Assembly (NCBI GenBank): GCA_016795295.1
Contig: JAEUHP010000282.1
Span: 1 to 58,875, forward strand
Length of the DNA: 58,875 nt
Reading direction: 5' to 3'
From: Planctomycetota bacterium
GTDB taxonomy: Bacteria; Planctomycetota; UBA1135; UBA2386
Of this stretch, positions 52,128 to 58,875 are shown in pieces. Each line of letters opens with the position of its first letter. Position 1 is the first letter of the stretch. Under the pieces are notes generated by a model, which saw nothing but the letters and a program-made list of their open reading frames with translations, was not told the DNA's origin and did no database searches. The position numbers and the translations under genes are program-made.

Positions 52128-52885
52128 GGCACTGCGATCGGGATCGGCCGAAAGTCGATCGCGTCCACCGACGCCAGGTGGTAGCGGATGCCGCCCGCGG
52201 TGCCGACGAACCCGTACTCGAGGTCCTTGCCGTGCAGGTGGCCGTAGACGCACACCCGCACCTGGGCGGCCTGCAACACCGGCACCGCCGGGGTCTCGCG
52301 GCCGTCGACGAAGCGCGGCGGGTAGTGCACCAGGGCCACCGTGGGCGCCCCGCCCGGCACACAGCCCCCCAGCAACTTGCCGGCCTCGATCGACTGCTGC
52401 AGGAAGTTGAGTTCGCGGGCGAACACCTTGCCGGCGTCGGCATCGGCCCACGGCGCGTCGGGCGGATCCCACAAGCGCGAGCCGACCACCACGGTGCCGT
52501 CGTCGAGGCGGAACGCGTTGCCCTGCAGCATGCGGATCGACGGGTGCACGCGCGCTTGCAACTTGTCGCGCACCGATGCCCCGCGCGGCCACCAGGTGCA
52601 GTGGTTGCCGCGGATCAACACCTTGTTGCCGGTGCGCTCCCCGAGCCAGTCGAGGTCCGGCTTGGCCTCGGCGAAGTCGAGGCCCCACGAAGTGTCGCCA
52701 CCGACCAACACCCAGTCGTCGGGCGCGACCAGTTCGTCCCAGGCTCGGCGCATGCGCTCGGCGTGGCCGACCCACTGTGGGCCGAAGATGTCCATCGGCT
52801 TGTCGACGCCGAGGGCCAGATGCAGGTCACTGATGGCGAACAGACGCAACGGGAAGTCCTGGCGCGTTGGAAAAGGGGTTGGCAT
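52124..52885 (-). CDS. Metallophosphoesterase
   Basis: A 253-residue calcineurin-type phosphoesterase. The five metal motifs are visible: ISDLHLA, VGGDTSWG, RGNHCTWW (GNHD/E variant with Cys), LVHYPPRF and YGHLHGKD. Residues after GNH usually are D or E, so the Cys is a departure worth noting. No signal or membrane segment is present, so it acts in the cytoplasm, on an unknown phospho-substrate. It is the first gene of the export cluster and is coupled to the ATPase. Its ATG lies only 16 bases from the divergent dipeptidase ATG. Confidence 0.85.
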   Translation of the reverse strand: MPTPFPTRQDFPLRLFAISDLHLALGVDKPMDIFGPQWVGHAERMRRAWDELVAPDDWVLVGGDTSWGLDFAEAKPDLDWLGERTGNKVLIRGNHCTWWPRGASVRDKLQARVHPSIRMLQGNAFRLDDGTVVVGSRLWDPPDAPWADADAGKVFARELNFLQQSIEAGKLLGGCVPGGAPTVALVHYPPRFVDGRETPAVPVLQAAQVRVCVYGHLHGKDLEYGFVGTAGGIRYHLASVDAIDFRPIPIAVP

Positions 52886-52901
52886 ACGCCACCATGCCAC
52901 G

Positions 52902-54314
52902 ATGCTCAAGCACACGCTGGCAGGGCGCGGCAAAACGGGCCCATGGCCGTGGTTCACCGCCGTCTGGCTCACGATCGCCGCCGCCGCGCAGACCGTGCCC
53001 CCCGCGCCGCCCACGGTGCCCAACTGCCCACCGGCACCGACCGGTTACGACCCGGCGCTGTGGCAACGGGCGTGGACGCTGCACCACGACGCAGTGGTGG
53101 TCGACACCCACATCGACACCACCTCCCTGGTGCTCGACCGCAACCTCGACATGGGCTTGCGCCAGACCACCGGCCACGTCGACTTGCCGCGGGCGGCCCA
53201 AGGCGGCCTCGACGCGGTGTTCTACTCGATCTACGTCGACGCGCGGTTCCACGGCGACGAGGCGCCGCTGTTCGCCAAGCCACCGCGCACCGTGAACGAC
53301 GACTGGCCGCGGCCAGCCGCCCCCGGCCCCGCGAACGGCAGCGCCCGCCGCGCCCTGGCGATGATCGACGGCCTGTGCCGCACCGCCGCACAGCATCCAG
53401 AGCGCATGCAGCTGTGCAGCTCGGTGGCCGAACTGCGCGCCGCGGTGGCCGCCGGCAAGCACGCCGCGCTGATGGGCATCGAGGGCGGCCACGCCATCGA
53501 AGGCGACCTCGGGCTGCTGCGGCAGTTCGCGCGGCTCGGCGTGCGCTACATGACCCTCACCCACAGCAACCACAACGAGTTCGCCGATTCGTGTGCGCCG
53601 GCCGAACCACGCTGGGGCGGGCTGAACCGCTTGGGCGTCAAAGTGGTCCGTGAGATGAACCGGCTCGGCATGATGGTCGACGTGAGCCACGTCAGCGACG
53701 CGACGTTCGCCGACGCCTTGCAGGCCTCGCGAGCGCCGGTGATCTGTTCGCACAGTTCGATGCGGGCTCTGTGCGGCCACCGGCGCAACATCACCGACGC
53801 GATGCTGCGCGCCTTGGCGGCGCAGGGCGGCGTGGTGATGATCAACTACAACTGCGGCTTCCTCGACGACGACTACGCGGTGCGCGCCTCGGCGACCCGC
53901 GCCACGCGGCAGATCGAAGAGAAGGCGGCCCGCGCCAAGTTCCCGGCGGACAGCAACGAGCTGCAGACGGCTCTGCGCGCGCTCGACCACCGGTTCCCCC
54001 CGGTGGCGCGCCCACCGCTGCAGCGCCTGGTCGAGCACGTCTGGCACGCACTCACCATCGGCGGCGAGGACCATGTCGGGCTCGGCAGCGACTTCGACGG
54101 CGTGCCGTGTGTGCCCGAGGGCATGGACGACGCGACGTTCCTGCCGCGTCTCACCTACGAATTGCTGGCCCGCGGTGCGACCGAAACCACGGTGCGCAAA
54201 GTGCTCGGCGAGAATCTGCTGCGGGTGTTCACCGCGGTCGAAGCCACCGCCATGCGCCTGGCCGACGAGCCGCCGGCACGCCACGGCGACGACGACCGCG
54301 AACGTCGCCACTGA
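52902..54314 (+). CDS. Membrane dipeptidase (M19 family), secreted
   Basis: A 470-residue zinc dipeptidase. A short hydrophobic leader (WFTAVWLTIAAAA) precedes the M19 domain. Metal motifs are VVVDTHIDTTS (HxD), MGIEGGHAIEGD with the bridging Glu, the two His in ICSHSSMRALCGHRRNI, and GLGSDFDG. Family members cleave dipeptides including those with D-residues. It has no peptide transporter nearby. The ATG at 52902 leaves only 16 bases from the divergent gene, so its promoter probably lies inside that gene. Confidence 0.9.
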   Translation: MLKHTLAGRGKTGPWPWFTAVWLTIAAAAQTVPPAPPTVPNCPPAPTGYDPALWQRAWTLHHDAVVVDTHIDTTSLVLDRNLDMGLRQTTGHVDLPRAAQGGLDAVFYSIYVDARFHGDEAPLFAKPPRTVNDDWPRPAAPGPANGSARRALAMIDGLCRTAAQHPERMQLCSSVAELRAAVAAGKHAALMGIEGGHAIEGDLGLLRQFARLGVRYMTLTHSNHNEFADSCAPAEPRWGGLNRLGVKVVREMNRLGMMVDVSHVSDATFADALQASRAPVICSHSSMRALCGHRRNITDAMLRALAAQGGVVMINYNCGFLDDDYAVRASATRATRQIEEKAARAKFPADSNELQTALRALDHRFPPVARPPLQRLVEHVWHALTIGGEDHVGLGSDFDGVPCVPEGMDDATFLPRLTYELLARGATETTVRKVLGENLLRVFTAVEATAMRLADEPPARHGDDDRERRH

Positions 54315-54335
54315 TGCGCCGCCCAGGACCGCGGC

Positions 54336-55433
54336 TCAGCGCGGGCGCGGTTCGCCGGGTGGCTGGGGCTGACCAGTCGCAGCCGGTGGCATCCCGGTGC
54401 CGCAACCCAGCCCGTGCAGGGCGCGCCGCACGAACGCTTCGAGCCGCTGCACCGTGGCCGCCGTCACCACGGTCGGTGTCACCAGCTGCAACGCCGGCCG
54501 CAGCAGGTTGCGCGCCGTGAAGGCATGGAACACCAGCATGCGGTCGGGTGGCTCCAGACGCTCGCCCAGCACCTTGGCCAGCAGTTCCGGCAGCGGCCAA
54601 TGGTCGGGCGTGCTCTGCAGGCCGAACTCCGCTTTGTGCGCCAGCAGGTGGTCGACCAAAGCCGCCTCCAGCAGCGACCCGAGCAGCACCATCGCCAGCC
54701 GGTGGTCTTGGGCCTGGACCGCCCGTTCGTAACTGCGCAGATCGAGTGGCACCAGCCCGCGCAGGCGTCCATCGCGCAACAGCCGCGGGTCGAGCAGCGG
54801 CTCCCCGGCCTCGCCCGCCACCTTCAGGGGCGGCTCCTGATCCTGCCAGAGGTCGGCCAGCGGGGACGCGGCATTCCACCCCGCCGTCGGGGCCGCCACC
54901 CCAGCCGAAGCGCCGGGGCCCTGGGCCGCACTTGGCTGGATCCGGTGTTGGTGGCCACCTTCGAACAGCTTCTGGTGCAACCGCGCTTGCAGGGCCTTGT
55001 AGCCATGCGTCGGGACCGGGGACAGGCGCGGCAGCGGCAGTTCCAGCAGCGGCGGACGCGCCACCAGCGCCACCGCCCAATCGGCGAGCACGGTGCGCTT
55101 GCGCTGCAGCCACTGCCGTTCTTCCGCCGGCACTGCTTGTGCCCCGTCGATGCGCAAGTCGATGCCCTCGACGGCCCGGCGGCAGCACGCGACCAGCAAC
55201 GCCACGTCGGCGTCCGCGAGGTCCAGCTCGACCAGATCCTGGTGGGCACTGGTGCAGCGCTGCAGGTAGTCGCGCAGGCGCCGCGCGTCGCCGTAGAGCC
55301 GCGGCAGATCGGGCGGCCCCGCCACGCCCTGCTGCGACAGCTGCAGGCGGTGTTCGCCGAGTTGGTCCATGGCCTGCTTGGTGGCTTCGAGGAAGCACAC
55401 TGCAACGACCTTCTTGACCTGGACCGTGACCAT
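54336..55433 (-). CDS. Uncharacterised protein with HEPN-like C-terminal region
   Basis: A 365-residue protein without signal or membrane segment. The N-terminal part is helical (FLEATKQAMDQLGEHRLQLS, LRDYLQRCTSAHQDLVEL). The middle is Pro/Ala/Gly-rich. The C-terminal 120 residues (RLAMVLLGSLLEAALVDHLL, HWPLPELLAKVLGERL, MLVFHAFTARNLLRPALQLV) recall the DUF4145/HEPN helical pattern, where RNxxHP is conserved; here it reads RNLLRP, so RNase chemistry is not supported. Assignment is low. It converges on the dipeptidase, with 21 bases between stops. Confidence 0.6.
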   Translation of the reverse strand: MVTVQVKKVVAVCFLEATKQAMDQLGEHRLQLSQQGVAGPPDLPRLYGDARRLRDYLQRCTSAHQDLVELDLADADVALLVACCRRAVEGIDLRIDGAQAVPAEERQWLQRKRTVLADWAVALVARPPLLELPLPRLSPVPTHGYKALQARLHQKLFEGGHQHRIQPSAAQGPGASAGVAAPTAGWNAASPLADLWQDQEPPLKVAGEAGEPLLDPRLLRDGRLRGLVPLDLRSYERAVQAQDHRLAMVLLGSLLEAALVDHLLAHKAEFGLQSTPDHWPLPELLAKVLGERLEPPDRMLVFHAFTARNLLRPALQLVTPTVVTAATVQRLEAFVRRALHGLGCGTGMPPAATGQPQPPGEPRPR

Positions 55434-55563
55434 GGCAACGCCCCGGGGGCAGGTTGAGCATCGGCGCTTCCCGGAGCCTGGCTTGACCCATCCGGTGCCA
55501 CCGGCTCCGGGGCGGCGGCCCCTGGCCAGGAGCCCGGGGGCCGCGTCGGTTAGCCTCCCGGCG

Positions 55564-56115
55564 GTGTTGCCTGAACTCGACGTCCACCTGCTGCGCCGCC
55601 TGGCTCCGCTGCCCGAAGCCTATGCCCCGACGGCGCTGCGGCTCGCCGCCGTGGTGTGCCCCCTGCTGCACCACGGTGGCAGCGACCACGTCGTCCTGGT
55701 GCAGAAGCAGCCCCACCTGCGCCAGCACGCCGGGCAAGTGGCCTTCCCCGGCGGCATGCGCGAGGGCCTCGAGGATCCCATCGCAACGGCGCGCCGCGAG
55801 TGCAGCGAGGAACTCGGCCTGCCGGAGGCAGCCTTGACCATGCTGGGCGGGCTCGGCGCCCGGCCGAGTTCGTCGGGCATCCTGGTGCACGCGCTGGTCG
55901 GCCGGCTCGACCGCCCGCCGAGTGCGTTCGACCCCACGGAAGTGGCCCGCCTGCACCGCGTGCCGCTGGCCGACCTGCGCGATCCGGCGCGTTGGCGGGA
56001 GGGACCTGCCCCGACTGGCCGCGGCCAGCCCGGGCCGCAGTTCGAGCTGGAAGGCGCGCTGCTGTGGGGGCTGACGGCCCGCTTCCTCCGCGACCTGTTG
56101 GCGCTGCTGGACTGA
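55564..56115 (+). CDS. NUDIX hydrolase, NudL/CoA pyrophosphatase type
   Basis: A 183-residue NUDIX protein. The Nudix box G64-X5-E70-X7-R78-E79-X2-E82-E83-X-G85 is complete (FPGGMREGLEDP, ARRECSEELGL). It is preceded by the NuCoA-type LVQKQPHLRQHAGQVAFPGG stretch, which marks CoA-diphosphatases of the NudL/YeaB group. The start is GTG 55564 or TTG 55567; the frame is open to 55369 but that part overlaps the divergent gene and is unconserved. It is followed 75 bases later by nfu. Confidence 0.88.
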   Translation: MLPELDVHLLRRLAPLPEAYAPTALRLAAVVCPLLHHGGSDHVVLVQKQPHLRQHAGQVAFPGGMREGLEDPIATARRECSEELGLPEAALTMLGGLGARPSSSGILVHALVGRLDRPPSAFDPTEVARLHRVPLADLRDPARWREGPAPTGRGQPGPQFELEGALLWGLTARFLRDLLALLD

Positions 56116-56190
56116 ACCGCCGCGCTCAGATGGCCCCTTGCGCCGCACCCCGCCGCGGCGCAAAACATGCGTTTCGCCCTCCGCACTGCC

Positions 56191-56772
56191 ATGAAGGTCA
56201 CCAGCATCCAACCCACCCCGAATCCCAACGCCTTCAAGTTCCTCGTCGACCGCCCCCTGGCCAAGACCGGGCAGTCGCTGGCCTACGCCAAGCCGGAGCA
56301 GGCGCAGCAGGACGTGCTGGCGCAGGGCATGTTCGCCATCCCGGGCGTCGAGACGCTGTTCTTCTGCGACAACTTCGTCACCGTCAGCATGACCGCCGCC
56401 GCCGACTGGCGGGCCGTGGCCGAGCAGGTGACGCGCATGCTGGAGAGCCACGTGGTCGACGAGTCGCCCACCGGTGCGCCCGGCGGTGCGCCGGCGGCCC
56501 CGCCCGCCGACGACCCGCTCGCCAGCCTGCCGAAGGGCGGGGATCCGGCGATGCTGTCGCGCATCAACGCGCTGCTCGACGAACGGGTGCGGCCGGCGCT
56601 GGCCGGCGACGGCGGTGGCCTGCAGGTGATGGGGCTCGACGGCAAGACGCTGTTCATCCGCTACCAGGGTGCCTGCGGCAGTTGCCCGAGTTCGACTTCG
56701 GGCACGCTGATGGCGATCCAGAATCTGCTGCAGGCGGAAGTGGACGAAGAGTTGGTGGTGACGATGTCGTGA
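56191..56772 (+). CDS. NFU-type iron-sulfur cluster carrier
   Basis: A 193-residue protein with an N-terminal Nfu_N domain (IQPTPNPNAFKFLVDRPL, AIPGVETLFFCDNFVTV) and a C-terminal NifU-like domain ending about residue 190. The cluster ligands are the CxxC at Cys 162 and 165 (GACGSCPSS). An Ala/Pro/Gly-rich linker joins the domains at about 92-112. Such proteins pass [4Fe-4S] clusters to target enzymes. The ATG at 56191 (MKVTSIQPTPNPN) fits homologues; an upstream ATG at 56167 would add eight residues. No suf or isc operon is adjacent. Confidence 0.92.
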   Translation: MKVTSIQPTPNPNAFKFLVDRPLAKTGQSLAYAKPEQAQQDVLAQGMFAIPGVETLFFCDNFVTVSMTAAADWRAVAEQVTRMLESHVVDESPTGAPGGAPAAPPADDPLASLPKGGDPAMLSRINALLDERVRPALAGDGGGLQVMGLDGKTLFIRYQGACGSCPSSTSGTLMAIQNLLQAEVDEELVVTMS

Positions 56773-56875
56773 GGTGCGCTGGGTCCGGCCTGTTGGAGCG
56801 CCGCGGGGCGGCGTTCCACCAACGGACCAAGCACCTCTCTGGCGGCGCTTTGGCGCTGCTTTGCCACAGGTCCCC

Positions 56876-57250
56876 ATGAGCGACCCCACCGCGATCCAGC
56901 CTTGCCCCTACTGCGGGCGCCGCGGCGGCCGCGTGGCAGTGCACGGGCATGTGCAGTGCGGGGCCTGCGGCACCAACCTCGAGCCGTGCTGCAGCGGCGC
57001 CAGCCCTGCCGACGAACGCGACGTGCCGAGCAGTGCGGAGCTGCTGCCGGATCCGCAATTGTTCGAACGGCTGTTCCGGGTGCTGGGCGGACCGGCTGCC
57101 ACCGTGGCCACCGACAGCCTGCTGTCCGCGCTGGTGCAGGATCGCAACTGCGACCTCGACGCGGCGCGCATCCTGGTGGACGCGGGCGAACGCACGGGCC
57201 GGCTGGTGCGCGCCGGCGACGGCTGCCATCGGCTCGGGCGCCGCGGCTGA
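56876..57250 (+). CDS. Small zinc-ribbon protein of unknown function
   Basis: A 124-residue protein with a treble Cys pattern near the N-terminus: CPYCGRRGG and CGACGTNLEPCC, likely a zinc ribbon. The C-terminal helical region (LFERLFRVLGGPAATVATDS, DLDAARILVDAGERTGRLVR) is predicted soluble. The N-terminal YCGRRGGRVAVHGHVQCGACG resembles zinc-ribbon domains that report on metals or sit in larger complexes. The start ATG at 56876 follows GGTCCCC, so the ribosome site is poor. It lies 103 bases after nfu. Confidence 0.6.
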   Translation: MSDPTAIQPCPYCGRRGGRVAVHGHVQCGACGTNLEPCCSGASPADERDVPSSAELLPDPQLFERLFRVLGGPAATVATDSLLSALVQDRNCDLDAARILVDAGERTGRLVRAGDGCHRLGRRG

Positions 57251-57253
57251 CGT

Positions 57254-57410
57254 GGCGGCCGAGCCGCCGACTTCGGCTGCGGGCTCTGCGTTGGGCCGTC
57301 GCCGCCGGGCGCGGCGGCCATAGGCCGCCTTCGCCCGGCCGCGCAGCCCGACTCATTCCCGCACCCTCGCCGGCGGCCGAGCCGCCGACTTCGGCTGCGG
57401 GCTCTGCGTT
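57254..57410. repeat. REP-like palindromic repeats: 39-base direct repeat and long hairpin
   Basis: A 39-base sequence beginning ggcggccgagccgccgac and ending ggctctgcgtt occurs at 57254-57292 and again, identically, at 57372-57410. Each copy holds small hairpins (GGCGGC cga GCCGCC; GCCGA ct TCGGC). Between them, 57305-57338 forms a strong hairpin: CCGGGCG pairs with CGCCCGG, and GGCGGCC pairs with GGCCGCC around an ATA loop. The arrangement upstream of a RAYT gene fits REP/BIME elements. No further copy was noticed in this window. Confidence 0.7.
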
Positions 57411-57486
57411 CCCACTCGGGGGATTGTGGGTGGGGCTCCCTTGCCTTCGCCATGCATTTATGCTAATTCATACTGACGCCACGAAC

Positions 57487-58209
57487 ATGCCACGCCGTCG
57501 CACCCGATCCAGCCTCCCCAAGCAAGCCGAACTGCCGTTCCGGCGGCGCGGCGGCGCGCGCCGAGGGGCTGGCCGTAAGCCGAAGGGCTCACAACCGGGC
57601 GTGGCGCACACCGCCCGGACGGCCCTGCCCGCGCGGCATCCCGTGCACGTGACCGTGAAGCTGCGTCAAGGCCTGCCCAGGCTGCGCCAGCCCCGCGAAC
57701 GCGCGGTGCTGCTGGCGGCGTTCGCCGTGGCGAAGCAAAGCGCGGGCCGCACCGGCAAGGCCTTCCGCCTCACCCATTTCGCGATCCTCAACGACCATCT
57801 GCACCTGATCGCCGAGGCCCAGGACCGGGAAGCGCTGGCACGCGCCGTGCAGGGGCTCTTGATCCGCATCGCCCGCGCGCTCAACAAACTCTGGCAGCGC
57901 CACGGCAGCCTGTTCGCCGACCGTTACCACGACCGCGCGCTGACCACGCCGCGTGCGGTGCGCAATGCGCTGTGTTACGTGCTGGCCAACGGCAAGAAGC
58001 ACGCCGCCGAAGGGCGCGCCGTGGTCGTGCCGCAGGCCATCGACGTCTACACCTCGGCGCCGTGGTTCGACGGCTTCGTCGAAGCCATCACCGTGCGCGG
58101 CATCGCGGCGCTGCCACCTCCGGTGGCAGCGCCGCGCACCTGGCTGCTCGCGATCGGCTGGCGCCGCCGGGGCCTCTTGTCCGTGCACGAACTGCCCAAC
58201 ACCGGCTGA
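57487..58209 (+). CDS. RAYT-like Y1 transposase (REP-associated tyrosine transposase)
   Basis: A 240-residue Y1_Tnp-family protein. The basic N-terminus carries GGARRGAGRKPKG, common in RAYTs. The metal-binding HUH motif is NDHLHLIAE (His104, His106), and the nucleophilic Tyr164 is in LCYVLANGKKH. The intervening helix LIRIARALNKLWQRHGSLFADRYH is the family's typical stretch. The catalytic set looks intact. RAYTs cleave and move REP hairpins and are usually single-copy and vertically inherited. The ATG at 57487 is used; 57460 is an alternative in an unusually A+T-rich patch (57446-57480) that probably holds the promoter. Confidence 0.85.
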   Translation: MPRRRTRSSLPKQAELPFRRRGGARRGAGRKPKGSQPGVAHTARTALPARHPVHVTVKLRQGLPRLRQPRERAVLLAAFAVAKQSAGRTGKAFRLTHFAILNDHLHLIAEAQDREALARAVQGLLIRIARALNKLWQRHGSLFADRYHDRALTTPRAVRNALCYVLANGKKHAAEGRAVVVPQAIDVYTSAPWFDGFVEAITVRGIAALPPPVAAPRTWLLAIGWRRRGLLSVHELPNTG

Positions 58210-58523
58210 GCCCAGAGCATGCCCTCCGGGTTCAGCCGATGCGCAGAGGGGCCCCAACGCAGATGGCAGATCGAGCTGGGCACGAAGCGCCTTGCCGACA
58301 GGCCGGGAACCACCGCGCCCAACTCGGCGACCTGCTTGTCGAATCTCTGCCGAATCCTTCTCGAGCATCTGCGCACCCCCTGCCCAGACGAGGTCGCTGG
58401 GGACACACCTGGACCGCCGGCGGCAAGGCCGTGTCGATCCAAGGCCAACGAACAGCGCAAGCGGCGCGCGATTCCCGGCTTCCGCTTGCACCAGAACTGC
58501 GCGGCGGCATACTCCTCGCGCCG
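58210..58523. other. Intergenic region with no recognisable gene
   Basis: The 314 bases between the RAYT stop and tRNA-Leu contain no convincing coding frame, hairpin repeat or insertion-sequence end. The only item is a possible promoter for tRNA-Leu, listed separately. Minus-strand frames here run through tRNA-Leu and are judged spurious. Confidence 0.6.
58486..58513 (+). promoter_or_regulatory. Possible promoter of tRNA-Leu
   Basis: TTGCAC (58486-58491), a 16-base spacer and CATACT (58508-58513) place the start of transcription a few bases before the tRNA at 58524. Matches to consensus are three of six and four of six. Position is right for a tRNA promoter, but the evidence is by eye only. 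Confidence 0.4.
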
Positions 58524-58608
58524 GCCGGAGTGGCGGAATCGGCAGACGCACGGGTTTCAAAAACCCGCGCCGCAAGGCGTGCGGGTTCAAGTCCCGCCTC
58601 CGGCACCA
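58524..58608 (+). tRNA. tRNA-Leu (anticodon CAA), CCA encoded
   Basis: GCCGGAG pairs with CTCCGGC in the acceptor stem. The anticodon stem CGGGT/ACCCG encloses TTCAAAA with anticodon CAA, which reads TTG leucine codons. A long variable arm (GCGCCGCAAGGCGT) marks a class II tRNA. The T arm is GCGGGTTCAAGTCCCGC, the discriminator is A, and CCA is encoded at the end. Confidence 0.96.
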
Positions 58609-58682
58609 ACTTCCTCGGGGCGGCTTCCGCCCGAGAGGCAGGCATTCTCGGCCGCCGCGCCACCTGCTCGCGCGCCGCAGGG

Positions 58683-58736
58683 CCCGCTCCCGCGCCGCTA
58701 CACCCGCTCCCGCGCCGCTACACCCGCTCCCGCGCC
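58683..58736. repeat. Tandem repeat, 20-base unit, about 2.7 copies
   Basis: The unit cccgctcccgcgccgctaca begins at 58683, 58703 and, truncated, 58723. It crosses the stop codon of the fumarylacetoacetate-hydrolase family gene: the last copy encodes its final residues and the other copies lie just downstream of the stop. Confidence 0.9.
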
Positions 58737-58875
58737 ACCGGATTGCGCAGCACTCCGAGCCCGTCGATCGCGACCTCCATCACGTCGCCCTCGACCACCG
58801 GCCCCACGCCCTCCGGCGTGCCCATCGCCACCAGATCCCCGGGCCGCAGCGTCGTACACCGAGCCATCGCCGCCA
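58718..58875 (-). CDS. Fumarylacetoacetate hydrolase family protein, C-terminal end only
   Basis: The last 51 residues of a gene running off the window. [33 protein letters not shown] and [11 protein letters not shown] match the C-terminal end of FAH-family hydrolases and isomerases, where GTPxGVG is a landmark. Members open fumarylacetoacetate or process other beta-keto acids; the substrate cannot be told from this fragment. The stop codon TAG lies inside the third copy of a 20-base tandem repeat. Confidence 0.85.
   Translation of the reverse strand, partial: AAMARCTTLRPGDLVAMGTPEGVGPVVEGDVMEVAIDGLGVLRNPVARERV

Noticed and set aside
48150..52184. 1344-codon plus-strand frame across the export cluster
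   Set aside because: It runs antisense through four well-supported genes and is Gln/Arg/His-rich in the way of G+C-rich shadow frames.
58232..58663. Minus-strand coding frame across tRNA-Leu
   Set aside because: It reads through a well-formed tRNA gene and its translation has no recognisable domain.

Overview
The window is 58.9 kb of G+C-rich chromosome (about 70% by eye) with dense coding on both strands, two tRNA genes, no rRNA, no CRISPR array and no phage or plasmid module. The gene content points to a planctomycete (Planctomycetota). It has an ECF sigma factor translationally coupled to a membrane Ser/Thr kinase, a giant secreted protein joining FG-GAP repeats, a PVC-type dehydrogenase, HEAT repeats, cytochrome c and DUF1080, a second DUF1080 protein, SBBP-repeat and dockerin secreted proteins, and a formylglycine-enzyme-like secreted protein. 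The lineage is inferred from gene content; no marker gene was compared.

Layout. 1-6 kb: tRNA-Gly, a long-chain acyl-CoA synthetase, and a minus-strand pair of SBBP/dockerin secreted protein and ThiD. 6-11 kb: XRE regulator divergent from a small sigma-like factor, then a DUF1080 lipid-exported or secreted protein, an LtaS-like phosphoglycerol transferase and a PAP2 phosphatase whose 3' end overlaps it. 11-18 kb: pyrK, ECF sigma and giant kinase on the minus strand, then a divergent ComM/YifB ATPase. 18-27 kb: a four-gene coupled minus-strand operon (S9 peptidase, N-formylglutamate amidohydrolase, two related GT-C membrane proteins), preceded by a formylglycine-enzyme-like protein. 27-30 kb: a two-subunit isoquinoline-1-oxidoreductase-type molybdenum hydroxylase. 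30-41 kb: a small DUF6624-like protein with a membrane protein, the 1708-residue fusion protein, NagA, a lipoprotein and a large unknown secreted protein. 41-47.5 kb: housekeeping genes ssb, prmC, prfA and rpmE, mixed with an atypical zinc-ribbon SDR, a PilZ protein and an unknown membrane protein. 47.6-53 kb: an AttEFGH-like export cluster (ABC ATPase, fused FtsX permease, CrtC/AttH-like lipoprotein) coupled to a metallophosphoesterase. 53-58.9 kb: M19 dipeptidase, an unknown HEPN-like protein, NUDIX hydrolase, Nfu, a zinc-ribbon protein, a RAYT-type transposase next to REP-like hairpins, tRNA-Leu, and the 3' end of a fumarylacetoacetate-hydrolase family gene.

Many minus-strand pairs show stop/start overlaps (TGATG, ATGA, GTGA), so operons can be read with some confidence. 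Start codons are often GTG. Most of the window looks like ordinary chromosome. The most distinctive items are the RAYT/REP locus, the 1708-residue fusion, the kinase with an extra membrane module, the zinc-ribbon SDR lacking the usual catalytic Tyr, and the membrane gene between prfA and prmC that is flanked by two unrelated tandem repeats.
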